Source: Phycicoccus endophyticus
Lineage (GTDB): Bacteria > Actinomycetota > Actinomycetes > Actinomycetales > Dermatophilaceae
Assembly (NCBI RefSeq): GCF_011326735.1
Contig: NZ_JAANCN010000003.1
Location: 214,115 to 278,114, forward strand
Direction of reading: 5' to 3'
DNA: 64,000 bases
Shown here piece by piece: positions 49,218-57,960 of the stretch (position 1 is the stretch's first letter; each line of letters begins with the position of its first letter). A program made the translations under genes and the position numbers. The notes beneath the pieces are model-generated. The model was given only the letters and a program-made list of their open reading frames with translations, searched no databases and was not told where the DNA came from.

Positions 49218-49529
49218 TCAGCGGAAGTCGTCCTCGTCCGGCGTTCCGGCCTCGGTCTCGGCGTCCTCGACGTCCTCGTCGCTCGGGTGGCTCGCCTGGT
49301 GCTCCCGGCGCGCGACCGAGCGGCGCTCGAGCGACTCCGCCAGCTGCGCGGAGTAGTCCTGGCGGAAGCGGCGCAGGGCGACGTAGGAGATGGCCATGGA
49401 CAGCAGCGCCGCGAGGACGACGAGGAGGAGGTAGTCCTCGGGGTCGCGCAGCCCGAGCAGCCAGAGGAGCAGGAGGCACCCGAGGAAGACGAGCAGGCGC
49501 AGGACGGAGTAGCGCAGCACGGCGTTCAT
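49218..49529 (-). CDS. DUF4229 small membrane protein
   Basis: 103 residues. Two membrane helices (LRLLVFLGCLLLLWLLGL and LLLVVLAALLSMAISYVAL) are followed by a basic stretch RRFRQDYSAQLAES and a long acidic tail. This matches DUF4229, found at this spot near ccsB in many actinobacteria. Its function is unknown; the link to cytochrome c maturation is only positional. It starts 14 bases after ccsB ends and is probably the last gene of that operon. Confidence 0.75.
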   Translation of the reverse strand: MNAVLRYSVLRLLVFLGCLLLLWLLGLRDPEDYLLLVVLAALLSMAISYVALRRFRQDYSAQLAESLERRSVARREHQASHPSDEDVEDAETEAGTPDEDDFR

Positions 49530-49543
49530 CGTGGCGGGCGCCC

Positions 49544-50584
49544 TCACAGCCCGGAGTAGGAGTGCTGGCCGACGACGAAGACGTTGACCACGGCGAAGTT
49601 GAGGATGAGGCAGACGAAGCCGGCCAGCGCGATCCACGTCGCGTTCTGGCGCTTCCAGCCGCTCGTCGCGCGGGCGTGGAGGTAGGCCGCGTAGACGACC
49701 CAGATGACGAAGCTCCACACCTCCTTGGGGTCCCAGTTCCAGTACGAGCCCCAGGCCTGGCGGGCCCAGATCGCCCCGGCGATGACGGTGAAGGTCCACA
49801 GCGGGAAGGCCACGACGTGCGCCGAGTACGCCATCCGCTCCAGGCCCCGGCCGGGGGGCAGCCGGGTCATGAACGAGCCGCCCGCCCCGGCCCGGGACTC
49901 GATGCGGTCCTGGAGGAGGTAGAGCACCCCGGCGACCGCGCCGAGGGTGAAGACCGCGACCGAGAGCGTCGCGATCGTCACGTGCACGGCCAGCCAGTAC
50001 GAGCGCAAGGAGGGCATGAGGGCGGAGGCGTCGGTGTACCAGACGCTCACCGCCGAGCCGAGCACGGCGAGGACCGGAGCCATGACGAAGGCGCCCATCC
50101 ACCGTAGGTCGCGCCGCGTGGACCAGGCGACGTAGCCGAGGAGGGTGAACATCGCGCCGGCGAGGGCGAACTCGTACATGTTCCCCAGCGGCCAGCGGTG
50201 CACCTCGGCCGCCCGCAGGACCACCCCGGCGACGAGGAGCAGCGTCCCGAGGACGGTCAACGAGCGGGCGATGCCGGCGGCCTTGCGCGCGCCGAGCGAC
50301 TCCTCCCCCGCCTCGTCCGCGCCGGACGCCGCGGGGCCGGCGGCCCGGCCTGCCGCCGCCCCGGCGCCGTCAGCGGTTCCGGACGCAGGCGCGCCGTCAG
50401 TGCTCGAGAGGGCGCCACCGGCGGCGACCAGCTCGCGTGCGGGCGCCCTGGACGCATCGCCGCGGGCGCGTGCCGGTGCCACCTTCGCGAGGTAGACGAC
50501 GTACCCGACGAGGGCGAGGAAGAGGACGAGGATCGCCGAGTACACGGCGTCGTTCGACAGCTGGGCGTACGTGGTGTCGGTCAT
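49544..50584 (-). CDS. ccsB: Cytochrome c biogenesis protein CcsB (CcsA-type heme handling)
   Basis: 346-residue membrane protein with about eight helices. WGSYWNWDPKEVWSFVIWVVY near residue 275 is the tryptophan-rich WWD heme-handling signature, and conserved histidines flank it. With ResB it carries heme across the membrane and attaches it to apocytochrome c (system II). Residues ~40-100 are an unusual Ala/Gly/Ser-rich linker between the first helix and the body. ATG at 50584 overlaps the resB stop by ATGA. Confidence 0.92.
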   Translation of the reverse strand: MTDTTYAQLSNDAVYSAILVLFLALVGYVVYLAKVAPARARGDASRAPARELVAAGGALSSTDGAPASGTADGAGAAAGRAAGPAASGADEAGEESLGARKAAGIARSLTVLGTLLLVAGVVLRAAEVHRWPLGNMYEFALAGAMFTLLGYVAWSTRRDLRWMGAFVMAPVLAVLGSAVSVWYTDASALMPSLRSYWLAVHVTIATLSVAVFTLGAVAGVLYLLQDRIESRAGAGGSFMTRLPPGRGLERMAYSAHVVAFPLWTFTVIAGAIWARQAWGSYWNWDPKEVWSFVIWVVYAAYLHARATSGWKRQNATWIALAGFVCLILNFAVVNVFVVGQHSYSGL

Positions 50585-52191
50585 CGGGTTCCTTCGGGTG
50601 CGGTGAGGACGGCGGCGACCTCGTCGGCCATCCCCTCGTCGTCGTCCTTGGCCAGGCCGCCGACGGAGACCACCGTACGGCCTGGGGCCTCGGCCGGCCC
50701 AACCCGCACGAAGACCCGCCGCCGCCGGACGACGAGGCTGAGGACGAGCCCGGCGAGCGCGAGCAGCGCCGAGACGAGGGTGAGGGTCTTGCCCGGGTCG
50801 GTACGGATCGACAGGCCCGCGAAACGCTCGACGCCGTCGAAGGTGACCGTGCCCCGGTTGCCGGGCAGCTCGTAGGACTCGCCGGGACGCAGGAGGATGC
50901 GCAGCTGGTCCGCGCCGTCCTTGCCCTTCAGCGGCGTCATCGCGGTCGTGTCGAGGGTGTAGACCGACTGGGGTGTGCCGTCCGGGAACAGCTCGCCGCT
51001 GAAGGCGGTGAGCACGAGCTGCGGGTCGAGGGTGTCGGGAAAGACCGAGTGCGGGCCGCTCTCGTCGTCGATGACCCCCGTCGGCAGGAAGAACCCCGCG
51101 AACCCGAGGTCGTCGGGCTCGGCGCCGGGCACCTTGACCGCGCCCACCGAGGTGTAGTTGTTGTCCTGCGCGAGAAAGGGGGTGGCGTCGGAGTACACGA
51201 CCGTGCCGTCGGCGTCCTTGACCGTGATGTGCGGGGCGTACCCGTTGCCGAGGAGGAAGACCGACCCCGCGCCCGTCTCCAGCGGGTGGTTGACGGAGAT
51301 CTCGCGCCTCGAGGAGCTCCCGTCCGCGTCGGTGAAGGTCGTGCTCGCCCGGAAGTCGCGGGGCATCCCGAACTGGCCCCGCCCGGTGTCCTCGGTCTCG
51401 AAGGTCACGTCCATCGCGTCGAGCCGGATCGTGTAGGGCGCCAGGTCGTTCGGGTCGACCCAGGGCCCCGGGCTGAACGTGTCGTAGCGCGAGAGCGTGT
51501 TCGCGAAGGTCTGCCCGACGGGGACGATGACGTCGCCCTTCCAGCCGAGCAGGTGCCCCCAGGCGACGCCGACGAGGACCCCGACGAGCGCGAGGTGGAA
51601 GACGAGGTTGCCGGTCTCCCGGGCGTAGCCCTTCTCCGCCGAGAGCGTCGTGTCGTCGTGGGCGTGCACCCGGTAGCGACGGCGGCGCAGGCTCTCGCGG
51701 AGACGCTCGCGCACCTCCTCCGGCGTCCCGTCGAGGGTCTCCTCGGCGTGCGCCGGCAGCCGCTCGAGGCGTCGCGGGGCACGCGGCGGGCGCGACCGCA
51801 GCTGGTGCCAGTGGATCCGGGTGCGCGGCACGACACAGCCGATGAGCGAGACGAACAGCAGGAGGTAGACCGCGGCGAACCACGGCGAGGCGTAGACCTC
51901 GAAGAAGCCGAGCCGGTCGAGCAGGGGCCCGGCGCTCGGGTGCTCGGTGATCCACTGGGCGGTGCGCGTCGCGTCGATGGAGCGCTGCGGGAAGGTCGAG
52001 CCGGGGATCGCGGCGACGGCGAGCAGGAGGAGGAGGAAGAGCGCCGTGCGCATGCTCGTCAGCTGGCGCCACAGGAAGCGCAGCCAGCCGCGCGGCCCGA
52101 GACGGGGCTGGGCGAGCGGCGCCCCCGGCCCCCGGCCTCCGTCGTCCGGCAGCGGCTGGGTGCTCAGGGGCGTGTCACGCGTCGTGCTCAC
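50581..52191 (-). CDS. resB: Cytochrome c biogenesis protein ResB
   Basis: 536 residues. Membrane helices lie near residues 50-70, 100-120, 180-205 and 480-500, separated by a large extracytoplasmic beta-rich region. RQLTSMRTALFLLLLLAVAA and GSTFPQRSID near the N-terminus, and ETGNLVFHLALVGVLVGVAW, are typical ResB segments. It partners CcsB in system II cytochrome c maturation. GTG at 52191 overlaps the ccdA stop by GTGA. Confidence 0.92.
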   Translation of the reverse strand: MSTTRDTPLSTQPLPDDGGRGPGAPLAQPRLGPRGWLRFLWRQLTSMRTALFLLLLLAVAAIPGSTFPQRSIDATRTAQWITEHPSAGPLLDRLGFFEVYASPWFAAVYLLLFVSLIGCVVPRTRIHWHQLRSRPPRAPRRLERLPAHAEETLDGTPEEVRERLRESLRRRRYRVHAHDDTTLSAEKGYARETGNLVFHLALVGVLVGVAWGHLLGWKGDVIVPVGQTFANTLSRYDTFSPGPWVDPNDLAPYTIRLDAMDVTFETEDTGRGQFGMPRDFRASTTFTDADGSSSRREISVNHPLETGAGSVFLLGNGYAPHITVKDADGTVVYSDATPFLAQDNNYTSVGAVKVPGAEPDDLGFAGFFLPTGVIDDESGPHSVFPDTLDPQLVLTAFSGELFPDGTPQSVYTLDTTAMTPLKGKDGADQLRILLRPGESYELPGNRGTVTFDGVERFAGLSIRTDPGKTLTLVSALLALAGLVLSLVVRRRRVFVRVGPAEAPGRTVVSVGGLAKDDDEGMADEVAAVLTAPEGTR

Positions 52192-52949
52192 AGCGACACC
52201 TCGAACCCGGAGACCAGCTCGGTCTGCACCCAGCGGTTGAGGTCCTCCCAGACGCCGGTGAGCAGGAGCAGCCCGACGGCCATGAGGAGTGCCCCGCCGA
52301 GCACCTGGATGGTGCGGGTGTGCCGCCGCAGCCACCCCGAGGCCCGGCCGGCCCGGTCCAGGCCGGCGGCGACGAGGAGGAAGGGCACCCCGAGACCCAG
52401 GCCGTAGGCGACCGCGAGGGTGACGCCGCGCGCCAGCTGCGGGTCGGTGGTCGCCGTGGCCATGACGAGGACGGCGGCGAGGGTCGGCCCGGTGCACGGG
52501 GCCCAGCCGAGCGCGAAGACCGCGCCGAGGAGGGGTGCACCGAGCAGCCCGGCCCGCGGGCGCCAGTGGAGGCGGACCTCCCGCTGGGTGCCGAGGCCGA
52601 CGAAGACCAGGCCCATGAGCACGACGAGCGCCCCACCGACGCGCATGAGCACCCCCCGCTGCTCGACGAGGACCCGCCCGGCGCCGGTGACGAACAGCGA
52701 CCCGAGGACGAAGACGGCGGTGAACCCGGCGACGAACAGCAACGCGCCGGCGAGGGTGCGGCCGCGCGCACGCTCGTCCGCTGCCTCCCCGGTGAGGCCC
52801 GTGACGTAGCCGAGGAACCCGGGGACGAGCGGCAGCACGCAGGGGCTCGCGAACGACACGAGCCCGGCGAGGGCGGCGACCCCCACCGCGAGCGGCAGGG
52901 CACCGCTGGTCACCGCGTCCCCGGCGGCGCTCGCGAGGGCGGCCGTCAC
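52188..52949 (-). CDS. ccdA: Cytochrome c biogenesis thiol transporter CcdA
   Basis: 253 residues, six to seven helices. Two conserved cysteine sites, FASPCVLPLVPGFLGYV and LGWAPCTGPTLAAVLVM, pass electrons from cytosolic thioredoxin to extracytoplasmic thiols. Here the likely acceptor is ResA, encoded directly upstream. GTG at 52949 overlaps the resA stop by GTGA. Confidence 0.93.
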   Translation of the reverse strand: MTAALASAAGDAVTSGALPLAVGVAALAGLVSFASPCVLPLVPGFLGYVTGLTGEAADERARGRTLAGALLFVAGFTAVFVLGSLFVTGAGRVLVEQRGVLMRVGGALVVLMGLVFVGLGTQREVRLHWRPRAGLLGAPLLGAVFALGWAPCTGPTLAAVLVMATATTDPQLARGVTLAVAYGLGLGVPFLLVAAGLDRAGRASGWLRRHTRTIQVLGGALLMAVGLLLLTGVWEDLNRWVQTELVSGFEVSL

Positions 52950-53539
52950 GACTGCGCGACCACGTCGTCGACGAGCCCGGTGAGGGTGCTCGTGTCGACC
53001 GGGCCGTTGACGCGGGCGGCGATGCGCCCCTTCGGGTCGAGGACGAGGGTCGTCGGCACCGTCGGCGCCTTGCCCTGGAGCCTGAGGACGAGCACGCCCG
53101 ACTCGTCGGTGAGGCTGGGGTAGGTGACACCGGCCTTCTGGGCGAACGCCGCGCCCCGCTCGGCCTCCTCGCGGAAGTCGATGCCGACGAACTGCGCGGG
53201 CACCTTCTCCTGCTGGACCTGCTCCCACGCCTTCTGCAGGTCGGGGGCCTCGGCGACGCACGGCGCGCACCACGAGCCCCACACGTTGAGCACGAGCACC
53301 TCACCGCGCGTGGAGGCGATGTCCCAGGAGGTGCCGTCGAGCAGGCTGCCCGACATCGTCACCGGCTCGTCGCGCTGTGCCTCGGGGATGGTCTCGACGG
53401 TGCCGTCACCGGAGACGTAGCCCTTCTGGTCGCCCGCCTTGGCCTGGGCCGCGACGGAGTTCGGGTCCTCCGTGCAGCCGGCGAGCGCGAGCGCGGCGAG
53501 GCCGGCGAGGCCGACGAGCACCCGGCGGGAGGGGGTCAC
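52946..53539 (-). CDS. resA: ResA/TlpA-type thiol-disulfide oxidoreductase lipoprotein
   Basis: 197 residues. A lipoprotein signal LAALALAGC puts the lipidated cysteine near residue 22. The thioredoxin-like domain has VLNVWGSWCAPCVAEAPDLQ with the CAPC active site, and TVPTTLVLDPKG with the cis-proline loop. It should keep the CxxCH cysteines of apocytochromes c reduced. GTG at 53539 overlaps the stop of the phosphatase gene upstream by GTGA. Confidence 0.92.
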   Translation of the reverse strand: MTPSRRVLVGLAGLAALALAGCTEDPNSVAAQAKAGDQKGYVSGDGTVETIPEAQRDEPVTMSGSLLDGTSWDIASTRGEVLVLNVWGSWCAPCVAEAPDLQKAWEQVQQEKVPAQFVGIDFREEAERGAAFAQKAGVTYPSLTDESGVLVLRLQGKAPTVPTTLVLDPKGRIAARVNGPVDTSTLTGLVDDVVAQS

Positions 53540-54210
53540 GCGCCGGCTCCCTTGTGCGCCAGCGGCAGGAGCGCCGCAGCGGGCTCGCAGTAGGCGAGCG
53601 AGAGCAGCTCCTCGCCGAGGAAGGTCAGCGAGGTCAGGCTGGCCAGCGAGCACTCCCGCCGCCCGGGGTTGTGCACGAGGGAGCGGCCTTCGGTGGCCAG
53701 CCGGATCATCCAGATCGGCGCCTGGTGGCTCACGAGGACCGCCTCGTGGCCGTAGGCCGCCGCCCGCGCGTCGAGGACCGCGTCGCGCATCCGCTCGACG
53801 ACGGCCGGGTAGGGCTCCCCCCACGACGGGCGCAGCGGGTTGAGCATCCGCGGCCAGAGCCTGGGATGGCGCAACAGCCCCCGCCCGCCGGCCACGGGCA
53901 GGCCCTCGAAGGCGTTCTCGGCCTCGATCAGCCGTTCGTCGAGGGTCGTCTCGAGGCCGTGGGCGGCCGCGACCGGGGCTGCGGTCTCCTGGGCGCGCTC
54001 GAGCGGGCTCGAGACGACGTGGACGACGTCGTGGTCCGCGAGGTGCTCGGCGGCCAGGTCTGCCATCCGGCGCCCGAGCTCGGAGAGGTGGTAGCCGGGC
54101 AGCCGGCCGTAGAGGACGTGCCCGGGGTTGTGCACCTCCCCGTGCCGCAGCAGGTGCACCGTCGTGCGCCGCGGCTCGGTCGGCGCGGCGCCGCCCGGGG
54201 AGGAGGTCAT
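53536..54210 (-). CDS. Histidine phosphatase (phosphoglycerate mutase-like) protein
   Basis: 224 residues. VHLLRHGEVHNPGHVLYGR carries the catalytic RHG, VVSSPLERAQETA the second phosphate-binding arginine, and AVLVSHQAPIWMIRLA the second histidine. The natural substrate is unknown; sequence cannot separate phosphoglycerate mutase from other phosphatases. It sits between hemL and resA as in M. tuberculosis (Rv0525). GACAAT lies seven bases before the ATG, a possible weak leaderless start. Confidence 0.85.
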   Translation of the reverse strand: MTSSPGGAAPTEPRRTTVHLLRHGEVHNPGHVLYGRLPGYHLSELGRRMADLAAEHLADHDVVHVVSSPLERAQETAAPVAAAHGLETTLDERLIEAENAFEGLPVAGGRGLLRHPRLWPRMLNPLRPSWGEPYPAVVERMRDAVLDARAAAYGHEAVLVSHQAPIWMIRLATEGRSLVHNPGRRECSLASLTSLTFLGEELLSLAYCEPAAALLPLAHKGAGA

Positions 54211-54270
54211 GGCCGGGATTGTCGCAAACCCGCCTGAGTGCCGCGGACCGGGTGGCGCTTCCCGGCGCCC

Positions 54271-55596
54271 TCAGCCGGCCGCGGCGGCCGCCGCGGCGGG
54301 CAGGGCCGCCAGGATCCGCTCGACCGCTGCGTCGTCGTGGGCGGCGGAGACGAACCAGCACTCGTAGGCGCTCGGTGGCAGGTAGACCCCGGCGTCGAGC
54401 ATGGCGTGGAAGAACCGGGCGAAGGCCGCGGTGTCCTGGTCCCGGGCGTCGTCGTAGTCGCGCACCTCGCCCTCGCGGAAGAAGACCGAGAACATCGAGG
54501 ACGCGGACTGCACCCGGTGCGCGACCCCGGCGCTCGAGAGGGCCTCGGAGACCGCCCCGCCGAGGGTGCCGGCCACCTCGGCGAGCCGGGCGTACACCGC
54601 CTCGTCGCAGTGCTGCAGGGTGGCCAGCCCGGCGGCCGTGGCCACCGGGTTCCCCGAGAGCGTGCCCGCCTGGTAGACCGGCCCGTCGGGTGCGAGCAGG
54701 GCCATGACGTCGGCGCGCCCGCCGAACGCCGCGGCGGGGAAGCCTCCGCCCATCACCTTGCCGAAGGTGAGCAGGTCCGGCCGCACGTCGACGTCCTCGT
54801 ACCCCCACCAGCCGGCGCGGCTGCACCGGAAGCCGGTCATCACCTCGTCGGACACGAGCAGCGCGCCGTGCTCGGCGGTCACCCGGCGCAGCGCCTCGGT
54901 GAACCCGGGCGCCGGGGGGACCGCCCCCATGTTGCCCGCGGCGGCCTCGGTGATGACGCACGCGACCTGCTCGCCCCGCTCGGCGAAGGCCTGCTCGAGG
55001 GCGGCGACGTCGTTGTAGGGCAGGACGAGGGTCTCGGCCGCCATCTCGGAGGGCACGCCGGCGGAGTCGGGCAGGGCCAGGGTCGCGACCCCCGACCCCG
55101 CCGCGACGAGGAGGGAGTCGACGTGCCCGTGGTAGTGACCGGCGAACTTCACGACGAGGGAGCGTCCGGTGAACCCCCGGGCCAGCCGGATCGCGCTCAT
55201 CGTGGCCTCCGTCCCGCTCGAGACGAGCCGCACCTGGTCCACCGGGGGGACCCGACGCACGATCTCCTCGGCGAGGGCGACCTCGTTCTCGCTCGGGGTG
55301 CCGAAGGAGGTCCCCCGGGACGCCGCGTCGTGGACGGCCTCGAGGACCGCCGGGTGGGCGTGCCCGAGGATCATCGGCCCCCAGCTGCCGACGAGGTCGA
55401 CGTACTCGCGCCCGTCGGCGTCGGTGAGCAGGGGTCCGGACCCTCGGGCCATGAACCGGGGCGTGCCGCCGACCGACCGGAAGGCGCGGACCGGGCTGTT
55501 CACCCCTCCCGGGGTCACCGCCCGGGCACGGGCGAGGAGTGCGGCGGAGGCGGGGGCGTCGTCACCGGCGGACGGGGCGGCAGGGTGGTCGGTCAC
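54271..55596 (-). CDS. hemL: Glutamate-1-semialdehyde 2,1-aminomutase
   Basis: 441-residue fold-I PLP enzyme making 5-aminolevulinate from glutamate-1-semialdehyde, the step after Hem[21 protein letters not shown] is the family N-terminus, [19 protein letters not shown] follows, and [20 protein letters not shown] holds the PLP lysine. It ends in a run of alanines. GTG at 55596 is taken as start; GACAAT (55608-55603) lies six bases before it, so it may be leaderless. It is 34 bases after marR on the same strand. Confidence 0.95.
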   Translation of the reverse strand: MTDHPAAPSAGDDAPASAALLARARAVTPGGVNSPVRAFRSVGGTPRFMARGSGPLLTDADGREYVDLVGSWGPMILGHAHPAVLEAVHDAASRGTSFGTPSENEVALAEEIVRRVPPVDQVRLVSSGTEATMSAIRLARGFTGRSLVVKFAGHYHGHVDSLLVAAGSGVATLALPDSAGVPSEMAAETLVLPYNDVAALEQAFAERGEQVACVITEAAAGNMGAVPPAPGFTEALRRVTAEHGALLVSDEVMTGFRCSRAGWWGYEDVDVRPDLLTFGKVMGGGFPAAAFGGRADVMALLAPDGPVYQAGTLSGNPVATAAGLATLQHCDEAVYARLAEVAGTLGGAVSEALSSAGVAHRVQSASSMFSVFFREGEVRDYDDARDQDTAAFARFFHAMLDAGVYLPPSAYECWFVSAAHDDAAVERILAALPAAAAAAAG

Positions 55597-55630
55597 CCCT
55601 CCATTGTCGGTGCGGCGGGGTCCCGGGGGC

Positions 55631-56122
55631 TCAGCAGGGTCCCGCCGGCTCGGCCGGGGTGGTGGGGTCCTGCGCGTACGCGTCCCGGACGGCCTGCATC
55701 GCCTCGCCGAGGCCACGCAGCTGCTGCGGGGTGAGCACGTCGACGAGATGCCGGCGCACGCTCGCCACGTGGGCCACGGCGAAGCCCTCGAGCGCGTCGC
55801 GGCCCTGCTCGGTCAGCTCCAGCAGCACGCCTCGGCCGTCGTCGGGTGCCGGCGAGCGGCGTACCCAGCCCCGGCGCTCGAGCCGAGCCGCGGTGTGCGT
55901 GACCCGGCTGCGGGACTGGACGATGAGCGCGGCGAGCGCCGACATCCGTAGCCGCGCGCCCTCCGCCTCGGAGAGCATGGAGAGCAGCTCGTACTCCGAG
56001 AGGCTGAGCCCGAGGCACTGCAGGTCGCGGTCGAGGGCGAGGTCGAGCTCGCGGGTGGCTCGCAGGTAGGCGCGCCACCACTGCTGCTCCTGCGCGCTGA
56101 GCCAGCGCACGCCCTCGTCCAT
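55631..56122 (-). CDS. MarR-family transcriptional regulator
   Basis: 163 residues with a central winged helix-turn-helix. [40 protein letters not shown] and [20 protein letters not shown] are helix-turn-helix and wing segments typical of MarR proteins with a DDGR wing tip. It lies divergent from yceI, with the dyad TAGTTGA-AGCG-TCAACTA between them, so it very likely represses yceI and perhaps itself. The ligand is unknown. The start at 56122 is where conserved sequence begins; the in-frame codon at 56206 would run through the operator. Confidence 0.88.
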   Translation of the reverse strand: MDEGVRWLSAQEQQWWRAYLRATRELDLALDRDLQCLGLSLSEYELLSMLSEAEGARLRMSALAALIVQSRSRVTHTAARLERRGWVRRSPAPDDGRGVLLELTEQGRDALEGFAVAHVASVRRHLVDVLTPQQLRGLGEAMQAVRDAYAQDPTTPAEPAGPC

Positions 56123-56192
56123 CCGGCCATCGTCCCACGCGCCTGGCCCGCCCTCGTGGCCCCGGGGTGCGGAACAGATCCGCGTCGTGCAT

Positions 56193-56210
56193 AGTTGAAG
56201 CGTCAACTAG
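56193..56210. promoter_or_regulatory. MarR-type operator between marR and yceI
   Basis: Perfect dyad TAGTTGA (56193-56199), AGCG, TCAACTA (56204-56210), centred 33 bases before the yceI ATG and 79 bases before the marR start. Size and shape fit operators of MarR-family repressors. A -10-like CATAGT overlaps its left arm on the yceI strand. Confidence 0.75.
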
Positions 56211-56234
56211 ACCCCCTCATCGAAGGAGCAGCAC

Positions 56235-56774
56235 ATGAGCACCGACACCCTGACCGGCCTGAGCGCCGGCACCTGGACCATCGACCCGACGCACACCGAG
56301 GTCGGCTTCGTCGCGCGTCACCTCATGGTGAGCAAGGTGCGTGGCTCGTTCACCGACGTCAGCGGCACCGTCGTCGTCGGGGAGAACCTCGCCGACTCCA
56401 CCGCCGAGGTCACCATCGGGACCGGCTCGGTCTCCACCGGCACGCCCGACCGTGACGCCCACCTGCGCGGCGGCGACTTCTTCGACGTCGACAACCACCC
56501 CCACATGACCTTCCGCTCGACGTCCTTCGACGGCACGACCCTCACCGGTGACCTGACGATCAAGGGCGTGACCAAGCCGGTCACCCTCGAGGTCGACTTC
56601 GGCGGCGTCGCCACCGACCCGTGGGGCAACGAGAAGGCCGCCTTCGAGGCCGAGGGCGAGATCGACCGCACCGACTGGGGCCTGACCTGGAACGCCCCGC
56701 TGGAGAAGGGCGGCGTCCTCGTCTCCGAGAAGGTCAAGGTCGTCATCGACCTCCAGCTCGCCAAGCAGGCCTGA
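56235..56774 (+). CDS. YceI-family protein
   Basis: 179 residues, one YceI lipocalin-like domain and no signal peptide. GTWTIDPTHTEVGFVARHLM is the typical start, and DRDAHLRGGDFFDVDNHPHM, LTIKGVTKPVTLEVDFGGV and DWGLTWNAPLEKGGVLVSEK are family motifs. YceI proteins bind long isoprenoids or amides; a tie to quinone or isoprenoid handling is attractive in this window but not shown. ATG at 56235 has GAAGGAG six bases upstream. It is probably controlled by the divergent MarR gene. Confidence 0.92.
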   Translation: MSTDTLTGLSAGTWTIDPTHTEVGFVARHLMVSKVRGSFTDVSGTVVVGENLADSTAEVTIGTGSVSTGTPDRDAHLRGGDFFDVDNHPHMTFRSTSFDGTTLTGDLTIKGVTKPVTLEVDFGGVATDPWGNEKAAFEAEGEIDRTDWGLTWNAPLEKGGVLVSEKVKVVIDLQLAKQA

Positions 56775-56789
56775 GCAACCCCCCGGACC

Positions 56790-56838
56790 CGTCGAGGCCG
56801 GCGTCGCCCCGTAGGGGGGTGCGACGCCGGCCTCGACG
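56790..56838 (+). terminator. Rho-independent terminator of yceI
   Basis: 18-bp perfect inverted repeat, arms 56790-56807 and 56821-56838, with a 13-base loop, starting 16 bases after the yceI stop. It is followed by a pyrimidine-rich stretch including CTCTATTT. This is the clearest intrinsic terminator in the window. Confidence 0.85.
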
Positions 56839-56856
56839 TCTCTCCCCCCCTCTATT

Positions 56857-56914
56857 TCCCGCCTCGAGTGCGCAGGTGGTCGCTCTGGCGACCACCTGCG
56901 CACTCGAGGCGGGA
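56857..56914. repeat. 27-bp perfect palindrome between yceI and hemB
   Basis: Arms 56857-56883 and 56888-56914 are perfectly complementary around a TCTG loop. The core includes CTCGAGTGCGCAGGTGGTCGC. It sits after the yceI terminator and before the convergent hemB stop at 56962. It is much longer than needed for termination and resembles a REP- or MITE-like palindrome. Confidence 0.9.
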
Positions 56915-56954
56915 TGGGGGGGTGGGTTGGGGGGGTGGGTAGGGGGTAAGGGGG
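56915..56954. repeat. G-rich tract with repeated GGGTGGG-type runs
   Basis: After the palindrome, the plus strand has six or more runs of three to seven G separated by T, TT, TA or TAA, up to eight bases before the hemB stop. It meets the simple pattern for a G-quadruplex. The same motif type follows the large element at 38027. Confidence 0.8.
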
Positions 56955-56961
56955 CGCGCGC

Positions 56962-57960
56962 TCAGAGGCGGGCGGCGACCTCGAGGGCGAAGTACGTGAG
57001 GACGATGCTCGCCCCGGCCCGGCGGATGCCGAGCACCGACTCGTCGACGACCCGGTCGCGCTCGACCCAGCCGCGCTCGGCCGCCGCGACGATCTGCGAG
57101 TACTCCCCCGAGATCTGGTAGGCCGCGACGGGCACGGGCGAGAGCGCAGCAGCGGCGGCGACCACGTCGAGGTGCGGGCCGGCGGGCTTGACCATGACGA
57201 TGTCGGCGCCCTCGGCGACGTCGGCCTCGAGCTCGCGCAGGGCCTCACGGCCGTTGGCCGGGTCCTGCTGGTAGCTGGCCCGGTCGCCGACGAGCGAGGA
57301 GCGCACCGCCTCCCGGAAGGGCCCGTAGAGCCCCGAGGTGTACTTCGCCGCGTAGGCGAGGATCGCCGTGTCCCGGAACCCGGCGTCGTCCAGGGCCGTC
57401 CGGACGTGTCCCACCTGGCCGTCCATCATCCCGGACAGGCCGAGCACCGCGGCGCCGGTCGCGGCCTGGGCCAGCGCCATCGAGGCGTACCGCTCCAGGG
57501 TCGCGTCGTTGTCGACCGTGCCGTCGGCGGCGAGCACCCCGCAGTGCCCGTGGTCGGTGAACTCGTCGAGGCACAGGTCGGCCATGACGACGAGGTCCTC
57601 GCCCACGGCCTCGACGACCCGCCGCAGGGCGAGGTTGAGGATGCCGTCCTCGGCGTCGGCCCCCGACCCGCAGGCGTCCTTGGCCTCGGGCACCCCGAAG
57701 AGCATGATGCCGCCGAGCCCGGCCGCGACGCACCGCCGGGCCTCCTTGACGACGGAGTCCAGGGTGTGCTGGACCACCCCCGGCATCGCCTCGACGGGCA
57801 CGGGCTGCTCGACGCCCTCGCGGACGAAGACGGGCAGGACGAGCTCGGCGGGGTGCAGCCGGGTCTCGGTGACGAGCCGGCGCAGCGCAGGCGTCCGCCG
57901 CAGCCGGCGCGGCCGGCCGGCCGGGAAGGGGGCGCCCGGCAGCGGGAGCGCCCCGGTCAC
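56962..57960 (-). CDS. hemB: Porphobilinogen synthase (5-aminolevulinate dehydratase)
   Basis: 332-residue enzyme joining two 5-aminolevulinates. The metal site reads [18 protein letters not shown], where the middle cysteine of the classical zinc triad is Asp, as in other actinobacteria. Active-site lysines are in [17 protein letters not shown] and [15 protein letters not shown] at 57960 overlaps the end of the cobA/hemD gene by GTGA. It is the last gene of the rex-hem operon, convergent with yceI across the palindrome region. Confidence 0.94.
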   Translation of the reverse strand: MTGALPLPGAPFPAGRPRRLRRTPALRRLVTETRLHPAELVLPVFVREGVEQPVPVEAMPGVVQHTLDSVVKEARRCVAAGLGGIMLFGVPEAKDACGSGADAEDGILNLALRRVVEAVGEDLVVMADLCLDEFTDHGHCGVLAADGTVDNDATLERYASMALAQAATGAAVLGLSGMMDGQVGHVRTALDDAGFRDTAILAYAAKYTSGLYGPFREAVRSSLVGDRASYQQDPANGREALRELEADVAEGADIVMVKPAGPHLDVVAAAAALSPVPVAAYQISGEYSQIVAAAERGWVERDRVVDESVLGIRRAGASIVLTYFALEVAARL

